A stretch of 64,000 nt of DNA from Diogma glabrata. Its lineage: Eukaryota; Arthropoda; Insecta; Diptera; Cylindrotomidae. The notes under the pieces are model-generated. The model made no database searches, was not told where the DNA came from, and was given only the letters and a program-made list of their open reading frames with translations. Position 1 is the first letter of the stretch. The number at the start of each line of letters is the position of its first letter. Both the position numbers and the translations under genes were made by a program. Location: NCBI GenBank assembly GCA_963693315.1, contig OY856186.1:235135135-235199134 (forward strand), read 5' to 3'. Positions 1-11,815 of this stretch are shown piece by piece.

Positions 1-123
1 TGTCTTCAGTTAAACATTAAATTTTTGCGTACGGAAAAACCGAACCAAACTGTTATTTTCCGTTATATAAAAAAACAACCAATTAAAATTAATAAAAACA
101 ATTTAAAACAATTGACCTAATTT

Positions 124-311
124 TGGATTTTTGAGATCAGTTAAACTCAAGTAAGTAAAAAAGTAATTGGAATATTTTCAATTCAAAGGTACGGTTTGAA
201 GTTTCTCAGAAAAAAACTTCAATTCACATTTTACGTGTTTCGGATGGGATTCGAACCTACCCTCGTCAGTGCCCGGCTCGAATCCTTGGGCAGACACTCT
301 ATCGATTACCT
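124..311 (-). mobile_element. tRNA-derived SINE with 16-bp target-site duplication
   Basis: Read on the minus strand, the element opens with a tRNA-like head. It has an A-box-like stretch (around 290-311) and a perfect B box GGTTCGAATCC (about 246-256), followed by an unrelated AT-rich body. The identical 16-mer ACAATTGACCTAATTT lies directly on both sides (108-123 and 312-327). That is the signature of LINE-driven retroposition. The anticodon arm is distorted, with an oversized loop between TGCCC and GGGCA, so this is not a working tRNA gene. Length is about 188 bp. The ends are set by the duplication, which I read directly; the SINE label is inference from the Pol III boxes plus the TSD. 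Confidence 0.8.
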
Positions 312-644
312 ACAATTGACCTAATTTAAAAATGAGGATTTCCCGATATAAAAAATTCATAAGTCAAAAAAATAAATTTGTTAACATAATTTTTATATTT
401 ATTAAATAAACTAGGAATCGTCGAGTGGCCGAAATTCGGCCATCGTAAATAGAAAGTGTAAATAGACCTCCCAACCAAATAGCTTCAACACATTATTTCA
501 GAGTTTAAGTAATTGATATAAATTGATTTTGAATTGTGAAACAAATAACTTGAAAAAAAAAACAAAATAACCGAACAAAAAACTCAAAAAACAAAACTAT
601 TACATTTTTGCCATTTTTTTCAAAATTAAAAAAAAAGTATTTTT

Positions 645-1882
645 TGTAACACATGCGTACAAAATATTCAATTTTGTACTAGAATAGAATACAAGAAAAA
701 ACTACTTTTAGCCACATATGACTACAAAATATTTTGTGCACGGGCTAGCACGCCGCCTGCATGTGAGATTTGTAGTTAAATCTATCCATATAACTATCTA
801 TATATAATATTTTTATAGCACTCAAATATCAAAATAATAATTTAAATGACTTACCATATAGTGAAAACACCTTAAACACATTGCATTCATTTGAATTTCA
901 AGAAAAAACAATTTATTTAGGTTTTTAAAGTTCATAATTTTGACAGGTGGGGTACTATATGTGTTAGTTCGAATTCTATATTATATTTTTATATTTTCGT
1001 TTATATTTTCGAGCTCGAATAATTTAAACTATTACAACGAAGATGGCGCACTTTAATTATTTAAAAAGCTTAAATTTGTATATAACTTTGTTAAATAAAT
1101 GATTAAATGAACAATTAAATAAATATTTATAAATTTTACGCATTTGTTACAAAAAATAGTGTGTATTACTAGTGCGAATGCGTTTTCCATACGCGAGTTA
1201 TTTGCCGCACTCCCTGCGGTCGTGCGGCAAACTAACTCTTGTTTAGAAAACACATTCGCACTAGTAATACAATCTACTATTTTGTAGCACATGCATAAAA
1301 AATATTCAATTTTGTACTAGAATAGAATAAGCGAAAAAACTACTTTTCCGCACATATGACCACAAAATATTTTGTATGCCTGGCACGCACGCCGCCTGCA
1401 TGTGAGACTTGTAGTTAAATCTATCCTATATATAATATTTTTATAGCACTAAAATATCAAAATAATAATTTAAATAACTTACCATATAGTAAAAACAACT
1501 TAAACACCATTGCATCATTTGAAATTGCAAGAAAAAACAATTTATTTGGGTTTTCACAGTTTAAAATTTTGACAGCTCCTATTGGATTCCTATGTTTTTT
1601 TATAAAACCAGTAGTTGGATTCTTATGTTTATTTTTTTACCGGTAGTTGGATTCTTATAATTTACAACTATTACAACAAAGATGGCTCACTTCAATTATT
1701 TAAATATCTCAAATTTGTTTATAACTTTGTTAAATAAATGATTAAATTAACAATTAAATAAATATTTATAAATTTTATGCATTTGTTACAAAAACTAGTG
1801 TGTATTACTAATGCGAATGCGAAACTAACTCTTGTTTAGAAAACGCATTCGCACTAGTAACACAATCTACTATTTCGGCACA
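645..1882. repeat. Two direct copies of a ~635-bp repeat with internal hairpin
   Basis: Copy 1 (about 645-1285) and copy 2 (about 1286-1882) share long stretches in the same order. Both contain the CGCCGCCTGCATGTGAGA block, the TATAATATTTTTATAGCAC block and the ATTTATAAATTTTA block. Each ends in an inverted pair built on ATTACTA(G/A)TGCGAATGCG and its complement. In copy 1 this hairpin spans 1165-1268 and encloses a second palindrome, TTTGCCGCAC with GTGCGGCAAA (1201-1230). Copy 2 has lost that inner part. No coding capacity is seen. This could be a tandemly duplicated MITE or a satellite-like repeat. Confidence 0.7.
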
Positions 1883-3478
1883 TCTAATACTCAAGACTTT
1901 TGATGGAGCCACACTTTTGATGGAGCAAATATTTTAAAATTGTACCGCAAAAATATTGCTTACGTATTTATATATAGATATAAAAAATATGCGAATATGC
2001 ACTTTTGACTTATTTAAACATTTTGTATTGTGAAACACAGACAATTTTTGTTACAAAATTCACTTTGAAATTTTGTAAGTGAAATATCGATTAAAGGTTT
2101 ACAACACATCTCAAACAGGTCCGCTTGCCCACAGATCATCGATACCTAAGATTTTTACTTTTCGACGGGAAAACCGTTTGCGGACTCTACGATGCAACTC
2201 ATTGACAACTTGTTGCCGGCTCATTTCGACTAAAAATGGAAAAACAACAGAGCCACATATGTACTTTTATAACCAAAAAAAATTAAAAAGATCTCGGTTG
2301 ATGTGAAGAAAAAATAAAGAAAAACACAATTTTTAAAAATGTTTCGAGTTTTAAATTGTGCACATGCACTTTGAATTGTGCACATAAATACATAAATGGT
2401 TTAATGGAATTCCTGTTTAAAACATGTTCGATTAGGTTCAGTCGTGTTTAAATTATGTCAATTTATGTATATGATTTCCGAGATGGTATTTTCGATTTGA
2501 ATATCTGTTGAAACATTTTCTGTATTTTTATATCATTTTGAAATCTAGTTTCATGATTACGATAATCAAATAGTTTTAGAAAACTTTTCATCGCACGATT
2601 TAGACACTTGTACAATAAAAATAAGCAGCAATAGTGTCCACAAACTGATGAAAAATAGCTCTACAGTTGTTCCTTATTGTATCTATAACCCGAGCTGTGT
2701 TGTTTTATAAATTCAAGTATTTGTATGTATTTTGCTGGAGATCGTCCAAACCAATGTTCGCCAAGTTGATTAGATTTTTGTATATTATATTTATATGTGT
2801 ATTAATAATATATAAAGATGCACAGTTGAAAAAGTAACTGCAATATTTAAAGCACGTCTTGCAATAGGAGCTATGCGTTGCAGGGTATTATTGAATTGTA
2901 AAGTAAATGTTGCATTAAACCTAATTCCAATGCATTTCTATAAAATTTAAAACAACTCTTGCATCATTATTTATTTCTATAGAACAGCTAGAAGTTTTAA
3001 TGCACCTTGCTACAATTTAATACATTAATGAAATTTCAAAATTCACTAGAGTATTATCCCTTTTAGAAATATATAGTCAAAATCGTTTCATGTATGTTTT
3101 AGTTATCGCTTCTCAGCTGAAAGTCTATAATAATAGTGATTAAGGTGGTATGTATGTTTTATTTTTTTCCGTTGTAATTTTTTTATTTTAATTTGATTAA
3201 TTTAGGCAGGTGCGTAATAATCAAAGTAACTCGAAATTATGATGTAATTTGCATTAAAATGTCATACTAAAAAAATGTTGCGCATAATTTATTTAAAGCA
3301 AATAACAGACATTTTTAAACAACAAGCTTTTTTATTTTACTCCAAGTACTCTGTTAAATATTGATGCAAAGAGCATTAGTTTAACTTTATATAGCAAGCT
3401 TTGTATTGTTTTGTAATGGAAACTTCCGTAGGACCTATTTATATGTGTAGCAATTTGCATTACATATTCAATTTTTTT
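1883..3478. other. Intergenic AT-rich sequence, nothing recognised
   Basis: There are only short open frames without family resemblance. ACTTTTGATGGAGC occurs twice near 1895-1925, and a GTGCACAT-rich stretch lies near 2355-2390. I see no RNA gene, exon or transposon end that I can support. Confidence 0.4.
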
Positions 3479-3607
3479 TTAACTGTGTGGTAATGAATTG
3501 ACCCGTTTCGGTATTTTATCGAGTGCGAAGACGCCACGGAACACCTTTTTTGTACAAGGATGAGCTTTTATAGCCCTTAAGATATCTATTGTATCTAGTG
3601 ATGTCAT
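3479..3607 (-). pseudogene. Polinton-like maturation protease, N-terminal remnant
   Basis: A 42-codon minus-strand frame starts at ATG 3607-3605 and ends in TAA at 3479-3481. Its sequence resembles the N-terminus of the adenovirus-type cysteine maturation protease of Polinton/Maverick elements: an opening with Asp-Thr-Ile-Asp followed by a GVFALDKIP-type stretch. The family's catalytic His-Asp/Glu-Cys region should lie downstream, but it is missing, so the remnant cannot be active. It lies 59 bp downstream of the capsid remnant on the same strand, which supports the assignment. The call rests on my recollection of the family and on context; an HMM search with Polinton protease profiles would settle it. 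Confidence 0.45.
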
Positions 3608-3630
3608 GTTATTGTTTAATATTAAATGCG

Positions 3631-3649
3631 CTCTGATTGAAAATCAGAG
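3631..3649. other. 8-bp perfect hairpin between the two Polinton remnants
   Basis: CTCTGATT, a three-base loop and AATCAGAG form a perfect stem in the short spacer between the capsid-like remnant and the protease-like remnant. Its function is unknown. It may be chance in AT-rich DNA, or a remnant of a transcript-end structure. Confidence 0.3.
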
Positions 3650-3666
3650 TCCTATTTATAGATAAA

Positions 3667-4404
3667 TCAGTAGTTTGTTATAATAGTTCTTGCTTTATCG
3701 ATCTCAAGAACTGCATCAAATTCTAGATAAACCAGACATGTTATTGTTGTATTGAAAGTTCCATTAAAGGGTGCCTCTACTCTAATCTTAAATTTCATGG
3801 TTAATCAAAGATCTACACGATTCACCATCATCAGGTGTCAAATCACCGCAGTCACCGCATCAGGTGTTAAATCAAAAGCCAGCATAAAATAACCATTCTT
3901 GAACATTTTTTTTGTAATCATATTCCCCTGTGGTGTGTGTAAAATTCCACTCGCTGAAAATAATGTTGAGTATGCGCGGGCATAATTTACTCCGTCAGAA
4001 GAATTCATTTGAATTGGATCATTTGGAATTTGAACCCTATTCACGAATAACGAAAATGATGTCATTTTGTTGGTTTTAAAATTATACGGGATTTTCCTTC
4101 TTTTACCAGTATAAGCATCATTATCAACCATCATGAAAATTAAATTTGTAGGTATTTGACCTAGTATAATATTATCAAGTGAGATTGATGCAGTACCCGA
4201 TGAAATTGTATACGTTTTTATTTCAGTACGTTTGTAATAATATTTAGCTGATGTATTTTCTAGCATTTTATGGTGTGCAATTAGTATATGCGGATTAATG
4301 GTGGCATGTTTTATGTAAAGAGTGGCCTCAATCATTTTCACAATAGATGAATCTCCGTCTGAACCGTCTTTAAATTTTTTAAAAACACAAAGTATGGTTC
4401 TAAA
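3667..4404 (-). pseudogene. Polinton-type major capsid (F54H12.2-like) remnant
   Basis: The minus-strand frame is open from 4404 to a TGA at 3838-3840. After another stop it resumes in the same frame from about 3798 to a final TGA at 3667-3669. The first part resembles the widespread F54H12.2-like proteins of animal genomes, which relate to the double jelly-roll capsid of Polinton-like elements. Landmarks include INPHILIAH, a MVDNDAYTGK stretch and NGYFMLAFDLTPD. The last 40 or so residues (YLEFDAVLEID) match the family's C-terminal strand. The N-terminal part is gone beyond an in-frame TAG at 4405-4407. A TCAGGTGT(T/C)AAATCA duplication (about 3831-3874) sits at the internal break. It is a dead relic of an endogenous virus-like transposon. 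Confidence 0.65.
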
Positions 4405-4407
4405 CTA

Positions 4408-5339
4408 ATAAAATTAAGAACATGAGAGAATCGTTTTTTCTTGTTAAATTTCGATGCTTCTGTAAGTTAAACACACAAATGTTTTGTTGAATTTTAATTA
4501 AATTTATACTGTTTGTAGAGTCATAACTTTTGGAAGAAATTGTTGTATCATCTATAAAGAGTCTTGAAATGAAATTCTGAGTATTAAAGGAGGAATGTTC
4601 TTGTTCTAAAATTTAAATTACTGTTACTTAGATTTTTGTCAATCATGAAGGTGTTTTGTATTAGTTTAAAGAAAAAGAGAGTTGCAATTGAGCAATGCAA
4701 TAATAAATTGAATTAAATGAGCATAGTTAGTTCAAAAAGCTGATGATGCATTTTATAATCCATTATTAAATTTGGCTGTCATTTCTGCATCAAGTTTAAT
4801 TGGTATATATCACTTATTTGGAATGGGATCATAAATTAACTTTAGATGAACATGGAATCATTTCACTACTCTGAGACAGTCATTAAAAATATAAAAACTT
4901 AATTATACTGGATTATATTACATTAAAATCATCAATATTTCTGTTGCACTTAAAAGACTCCACAGTAAAACGAATGTTAGTTTTTAAAATTTCATGCCTA
5001 TTGTTTTTCTATATGATGACAATAGTTTTCCTTGAAGAGAAATTCACTCTAAGAGAAAAGTCAAACAGACGTTATACTTCAATAAGTGTAGTTAAATTCA
5101 AGGAATCGATTATATCCTATGAAGTGCACTAGCTTTTCCAATTTTTTTGCCACAAATCGAACCTAGCAATTTTGTTTTATTATTTTGACATATATCGACT
5201 GCTTTTGCTCTGAATATCAACTAACTTCCAAAAACGTTGATGTCACCCCACGATTAAAAATAAACTTCATAGCTACCTCAGAAAAAACTACTATAGTTGA
5301 CCATTTTTAAAGATAAAAATTAAGGAAATAATAAAGCAG
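4408..5339. other. AT-rich spacer, no supported gene
   Basis: A short hydrophobic plus-strand frame (about 4740-4832) and a 62-codon frame (4944-5132) are present but resemble nothing I can name. The sequence may be further decayed Polinton material. Confidence 0.35.
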
Positions 5340-8300
5340 GCTGCTGTTCAGCTGCCCCCCCCCCTCTCCGCGACACGCAAAAATTAAAAAAACTTTAGCT
5401 CAGAATTAGGAGCTATTTCGGAGCTTTCAAAAAACGCAAGAATAAAATTTTGAGTTCGATCCCCTAAGCAGAAATCTTCATTTGAAAATGGGGGGGGGGG
5501 GGGTTGAGTGAACGTTCACACCTTAAAAATAACTCTAGAGGATCGGTAATAGGCTCAGAATTAGGAGCTATTTAGGAGCTCTTAGGGCTGTACACTTTCG
5601 ATTTTGGAGCTCCACCCCTATTTTTAAAACTACAGCAAAACTGGTTTGGCCCCCTCCACTATGCAAAAATCAAAAAAAATATATCTCAGAATAAGAAGCT
5701 ATTTAGGAGCTATCAAAAAACGCAAAAGAAAAATTTTGAGCTCGAACCGAGCTTTGAGCAGAAATGTTCATTTGAAAATGGGGGGGCTGAGTTAACGTTC
5801 ACTCAGCCTAACACACCTTAAAAATAATTCCAGAGGGTCATGAATCGACTCATAATTAGGAGCTATTTTTGGAGCTCTTAAGGCTGTATACTTTTGATTT
5901 TGGAACTCCACCCTTATTCTTAAAACAAAGCCAAAACTAGTCTGCAAGCGAAGATAACACATAAAAAATACCATTTAATTGAAAGTTTCTTTACTACATC
6001 ATACATGTAGTTCTAGAATTAAAAAAAAAACTTAAAAACAAACAACTGTGCATTTCTGAGTTGCAACCCTTTAGCAGAAAAACAACCCCTTGGGACAAAC
6101 ACGAATAAGGAAACTATGTTAAACATAATCGACACAAAAATATATCAGGGTGCGGATAAAGTTCCGATTTAGGAGCTTACTAAATTTGTCATTCTATATT
6201 TCTGATTTTCAACCCTTTAGGAAGTGCCACCCTTTGTATCATGCAAGCATAAGGGAACTATGTTAAAGCATAGATATACTGATCGTTTTATGCAAGTAAA
6301 TGATTTTTCGATTCAAGAGCTTACTAAATATGACACTCTATATTTCTGATTTGCAACCCTTTACAAAGTGCCACCCCTTGTATCATACACGAGTAAGGGA
6401 ACTATGTTCAAGCATAGAGAGACGGATCGTTTTATGTAAGTAAATGATTTTTCGATTTAGGAGCTTAGTAAATATGTCACTCAATATTTCTGATTGCAAC
6501 CCTTTAGAAAGTGTCACCCCTTGTATCATGCACGCATAAGGGAACTAACTATGTTAAAGCGTAGAGATACTTATCGTTTTATGTAGGTAAATGATTTTCC
6601 GAGTTAGGAGCTTACTAAATATGTCACCCTATATTTCTGATTGCAACCCTTTAGAAAAATCCACGCCTTGTTTGTACCATATACGCTTAAGGGAACTATG
6701 TTAGAGCATAGAGATACGGATCGTTTTATGTAGGTAAATGATTTTTCTATTTAGGAGCTTACTAAATATGTCACTCTATATTTCTGATTTGCAACGCTTT
6801 AGAAAGTGCCACCCCTTGTAACATACGTGGGTGGGTATTTCTAAAGGGCTTTTTCTAAAGGGTTGCAATCAGAAATATGGAGTGACATATTTAGTAAACT
6901 CCTAAATCGAAAACTCATTTGCCTACATAAAACGATCAGTATATCTATGCTTTAACACAGTTCCCTTATGCGTGTATGGTACAAGGGGTGGCTTTTTCTA
7001 AAGAGTTACAATCAGAAATATAGAGTGACATATTTAGTAAGCTCCTAAATCGAAAAATCATTTACTTACATAAAACGATCCGTCTCTCTATGCTTTAACA
7101 TAGTTCCTTTATGCGTGCATGATACAAAGGGTGGCACTTTCTAAAGGGTTGAAAATCAGAAATATAGAATGACATATTTAGTAAGCTCCTAAATCGGAAC
7201 AATTATCCGCACCCTGATATATTTTTGTGTCGATTATGTATAACATAGTTCCCTTAAGCGTGTTTGACCAAAGGGGTGGTTTTTCTGCTAAAGGGTTGCA
7301 ACTCAGAAATAAACAGTTGCTTTTTTTTATGTTTTTTTTAATTCAAGAACTACATGTTGTAGAGAAATTTTTAATTTAATGGTATTTTTATATGGTATTT
7401 TTATATCTTATATGGTATTTTTATATCTTAATGGTATTTTTATATCTCCGCTTGCAGACTAGTTTTGGGGTTGTTTTAAAAATAGGGGTGGAGCTCGAAA
7501 ATCAAAAGTATACAGCCTTAAGAGCTCCTAAATAGCTTCAAATTATGAGCCTATTCACAACCCTCTGGAGTGATTTTTAAGGTGTGGGGGGCTGAGTGAA
7601 CGTTAACTCAGCCCCCCATGTTCAAATGAAAATTAGAAAAAGCCTTTAGAAAAAGCCACCTCTTGTACCATACACATAAGGGAACTATGTTAAAGCATAG
7701 AGATACTGATCGTTTTATGTAGGTAAAAGATTTTTCGATTTAGGAGCTTATTAAATATGCCACTCTATATTTTTGAATTGCAACCCTTTAGAAAGTGCCA
7801 CCCCTTGTGTCATACGTAGGTGGCTTTTTCTAAAGGACTTTTACTGCATGATACAAGGGGTGGCACTTTCTAAAGGGTTGCAATCAGAAATATTGAGTGA
7901 CATATTTACTAAGCTCCTAAATCGAAAAATCAATCACCCACATAAAACGATCCGTATCTCTATGCTTTAACATAGTTCCCTTATGCGTGCATGATACAAG
8001 GGGTGGCACTTTGTAAAGGGTTGCAAATCAGAAGTACAGAGTGACATATTTAGTGAGCTCCTAAATCGAAAAATCATTTACCTACATAACACGGTCAATA
8101 TGCGTGCATGATACAAGGGGTGGCACTTTCTAAAGGGTTGAAAATCAGAAATATAGAATGACATATTTAGTAAGCTCCTAAATCAGAACTTTATCCGTGC
8201 CCTGATATATTTTTGTGTCGATTATGTTTAACATAGTTCCCTTAAGCGTGTTTGACCCTAGAGGTGGTTTTTCTGCTAAAGGAATGCAACTCAGAAATAA

Positions 8301-8531
8301 ACAGTTGCTTGTTTTTTAGGGTGGAGCTCCAAAATCAAAAGTATACAGTCTTAAGAGCTCCTAAATAGCTCCTCATTATGAGTCTATTCACGACCTTCTG
8401 GAGGGGGGCTGAGGGGGGCTGAGTGAACGTTCAAAATTTTATTCTTCCGTTTTTTTAAAGCTCCTAAATAGCTCCTAATTCTGAGCTAAACTTATTTTAT
8501 TTTTGCGTGGTCGGGGGGCCAGCTGAACAGT
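5340..8531. mobile_element. Foldback-type element of inverted, tandemly repeated modules
   Basis: The outer ends are inverted: CTGTTCAGCTG followed by a C tract and CGCAAAAAT near 5344-5385, with the complement near 8497-8530. Inside, a ~145-bp module with GGAGCTTACTAAATATGTCAC, AACCCTTTAGAAAGTGCCACC and GGGAACTATGTTAAAGCATAG repeats about five times in direct orientation (6120-6830). It then appears inverted (6840-7250), direct again (7640-7850) and inverted again (7850-8260). A second module (AGGAGCTATTTAGGAGCTC, GAGTGAACGTTCA) lies near both ends. Flanking ATAAAGCAG (5331-5339) and ATAAAACAG (8532-8540) are a candidate 9-bp target duplication with one mismatch, the length known for Drosophila FB elements. 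There is no coding sequence. Confidence 0.65.
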
Positions 8532-8767
8532 ATAAAACAGTACACTCAAAAAACGATATGTTTGCTTCAAACACTTTTTGCAGGAAACGAGAAAAGTTTT
8601 TGTGGGTATTGTTTGTTGCAAATAATATGATTGTTCAAGAAAAATATTATTATTATTTGCTACAAATTTTATTATTTTGGAGCAAACAAGAAGTGTTTAG
8701 AAATTAGAACGAACAAAAATTGTTGTTTTCTATACACAAGAAATGTTTGTCATTAGTGATAGAAAGC

Positions 8768-9566
8768 CAGTGTTGCAAAACGAAAAAAAAATTCGTAACG
8801 TTATGCATTTCGTTTTTGTAACAATATATTTATTTTTTCGGTACGTTATTTCGTTATGAAACAGAAAAATATTATATTTCGTTATGTTATAACGTTATAA
8901 TTACGTTATTTTAAAATTAAATATCATGTTGAAAATTAACCTCCTTAAATGTACAAATATAGAAAAGCTCTAATGAACAGTTATTTCTTGTATGTATAGT
9001 TATAAAAATATTAATTTTATACAATCGAAGTAAAACAAAACTAAATAATTAAATACATTAAAAAATTTGACTTATTTCAAAATTAATTATTTCAAAAATA
9101 TTAGAGTAAATTTTTATTTAACAGATCTTCTGAATTATTTCTTATATCGGCCAGCATAAAAATATTCTTTCTTAAAATTATTCAAAAGCACCTGTGATGC
9201 AGAAACGGCTAGTACATATTTGAAATTACTTGCAATATACTTAAAGTTTTACAAAATTTTCATTATTTTGGTACAAATATCATACAATTTTAAACTACCA
9301 AAACCTTTAGTTTAAGCGTTCAATGAAATTAAAAAAGAGTAGATAAGTTGGCTTTTATATAACCGAATCTTGCACTTTGATTTTCATATAATTATACAAA
9401 AAGATATCCAAAAAACGAAATAAATATTAACGTTATCGTTACGTTTTGCGTTATTGTAACGCAATTTTATTTTTAAAACGTTATGAAAGTAATTATTACA
9501 AATAACGCTATTTCATTTCGTTTTTTCGTTTTTGCGTTACGTTACGAGTAACGTTTTGCAACACTG
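8768..9566. mobile_element. hAT-type non-autonomous element (MITE), 8-bp TSD
   Basis: The termini are the perfect inverted pair CAGTGTTGCAAAACG (8768-8782) and CGTTTTGCAACACTG (9552-9566). They are followed by imperfect subterminal inverted sequence rich in ACGTTA. TAGAAAGC flanks both sides (8760-8767 and 9567-9574), an 8-bp target duplication as expected of hAT transposons. The 799-bp body encodes nothing. The right arm of the surrounding inverted repeat (about 13733-13745) carries the same locus uninterrupted, which is direct proof of insertion. Confidence 0.85.
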
Positions 9567-9962
9567 TAGAAAGCTTTTGTTATAACATAAAAATTATAAC
9601 ATAAAAAGTGTTTGCGACAAATACTTTAATATTTATTCCAAATAATAATTTGTGTTTAGTACATGTGTAAAGGGAGGGTGTAAACAGAGTGCAAAAGAAA
9701 CAACAACTCAATTTGTTATAACATATTTATATTCTTATTATAATTTTTATTTTTTATAATTATTATTTATTTTTATTATTATGTTTCAGTTTATTATTTC
9801 TATTATATTAAGAGATTGAAATTATTTAAAAAAAATTATTTTATTATTATTTGTTAAATTATTAACTAAATTAAATTAATAAAAGTATTGCTTCGTTTTA
9901 TTATCAAAATTATTTTATTTCTTAAATATAATAAACTATATAAGTGTTTTTACTATCCAATT

Positions 9963-11815
9963 ACTTCGGTCTGAAAGACCTAAGTATTACATTCATGAGC
10001 TAAAAGTGAAATTCTTCCCCCCACTTTTTTGGCGTTTCTCGACGTTTTAGAACCTACTGATTCTAAAAAAGCAAAACAAAATTTACTGTCTGTCTGTCTG
10101 TAAATTTGTGTCTGTCTGTCGGCCGGCCGCCCGGCCGTCCGTCCGTCCGGCCGTCACAACCGACGAAATCTAGAAAACGGCTGAAGGGATTTGAAAAATT
10201 TTGAATTCTAAAAATAGGTACACTCAATGGTAAGAGCCAAAAAGACGATGTGTTCGATAACTGTACCGGAAGTGTGTCAAAAAAATCGTCAAAACAAGGA
10301 AATATTCATATTTTTTGCTTAAAAAACGTTCATTTTAAGTGATAATGAGTAGAAACAGAGAATGTGGAGAAATCTGGATGGTCGCGATCGGTATGTGAGA
10401 TCAAAAACTAGGTTATTGCATTATAAGTTTGTCAAAATAATGTTGTCAAGTGTGTCAAAAGAAAGAGTTTTATTTATTTTTTTACCCTATTTTTTGGATA
10501 AATATAAAATTAATTATTTGTTTGAAATGAAATTTTATTATTATTATTGAGAATTATGGCATTATAAGCTTGTCAAAAAAATTTTGTCAAGTGTGTCAAA
10601 AGAAAGATTTTTATTTACTTTTTTACCCAATTTTTAAGAAAAAAATAAAATAAAAAATTTGTATGACATGGAATTTTATTACTATTATAGAGAATTATGG
10701 CATTATAAGTTTGTCAAAAAATGATTTCATTTATTTTTTCAGCCAATTTTTTGGAAAAAAATGTAGTTGTTTTTATGACCGAAATGTAATTGAAAATGAA
10801 ATTGGACATGGAAATTTTTGGATTTGTTATAGTTTTTGAAATATTTTTGGAGTTTTGAAAAAAGTTTTAATTTTTGATTTTGTAATAATTTTTGGAATAT
10901 TTTTAGAATTTTGAAAAATTTTAAATTCCTGATTTTATTATAATTTTTTGGAATTTTGAAAAAAATTTCGATTTTTGTAATAATTTTTGCAATATTTTTA
11001 GAATTTTGGAAAACGTTTGAATTTTTTGGAATTTACACAAAAGTTTATATATTTGATTTTATTCTAATTTTTGAAATATTTTTGGAATTTTGAAAAAAGT
11101 TTCAATTTTTGATTTTGTTATAATTTTTGCAATATTCTTAGAATTTTGAAAAAAATAGAATTTTTGAATTTTATATATATTTTTAGAATTTTGAAAATAG
11201 TTTCAATTTTTGAATTTGTAAGAGTTTTTGGAATATTTTTAGAATTTTGAAAAATTTTAAATTTTTGATTTTATTATAATTTTTGGAATTATGAAAAAAG
11301 TTTGAATTTTTGATTTTGTAATAATTTTTACAATATTTTTAGAATTTTGGAATAGTTTGAATTTTTAAGAATTTTTGGAATATTATTGGAATTTAGAAAA
11401 AGTTTAAATATTTGATTTTATTCTAATTTTTGGAATATTTTTGGAATTTTGAAAAAAGTTTGATTTTATTTAATTTTTACAATATTTTTGGAATTTTGAA
11501 AGAAATTTGAATTTGTGATTTTGTATTATAATATTTTCTCGAAACACTAAATGGAGAGGTTTTTGAGCAGTTTGCTGAGTGTATCATCTTTTCACTAAAT
11601 TATGTTAATTTATGATCTGTTATAATTTTCCGGCAACGTATTGATGTTTCGTGTTAGTTTTGTAATAAATTTCTAAACAGAGATAAAAAAATAAAATACT
11701 TGTACTTCAACAAAGAGTTATGTTTGGTATACATCGCTGCCCAAAACTAAAAACCATGTCGTTATAAAAGTTTTTTGCCGAAAACTATATCAAAATCTTT
11801 AACCCAGACCGAAGT
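9963..11815. mobile_element. Inserted repeat with ACTTCGGTCTG inverted ends
   Basis: ACTTCGGTCTG (9963-9973) and CAGACCGAAGT (11805-11815) form an 11-bp inverted pair at the edges of a distinct block. It holds a CTGT/CCGT microsatellite-like GC-rich tract (10087-10156), three ~135-bp direct repeats around AATTATGGCATTATAAG (10410-10760), and a long array of degenerate repeats built on TTTTGGAATATTTTTGGAATTTTGAAAA (10800-11530). No protein is encoded. I cannot assign a superfamily, and no target duplication is evident. Confidence 0.45.

Noticed and set aside
241..311. Functional tRNA gene
   Set aside because: The B box is perfect but the anticodon arm does not fold into a 7-base loop, and a 16-bp TSD encloses a longer element, so it is a SINE head.
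1053..1292. 79-codon minus-strand open frame
   Set aside because: It lies across the hairpin repeat at 1165-1268 and has no family resemblance; the repeat explains it.
2079..2306. 75-codon plus-strand open frame
   Set aside because: No recognisable motif, no start context, no neighbour; expected by chance at this size.
4640..4835. Short plus-strand reading frames beginning MKVFCISLKK and ending in a hydrophobic stretch, near the Polinton remnants
   Set aside because: Broken by stops and on the opposite strand from the capsid remnant; I could not match them to a Polinton gene.
5340..8531. CRISPR-like array of regularly spaced repeats
   Set aside because: Units are ~145 bp, degenerate, present in both orientations and in a eukaryotic genome; foldback structure explains them.
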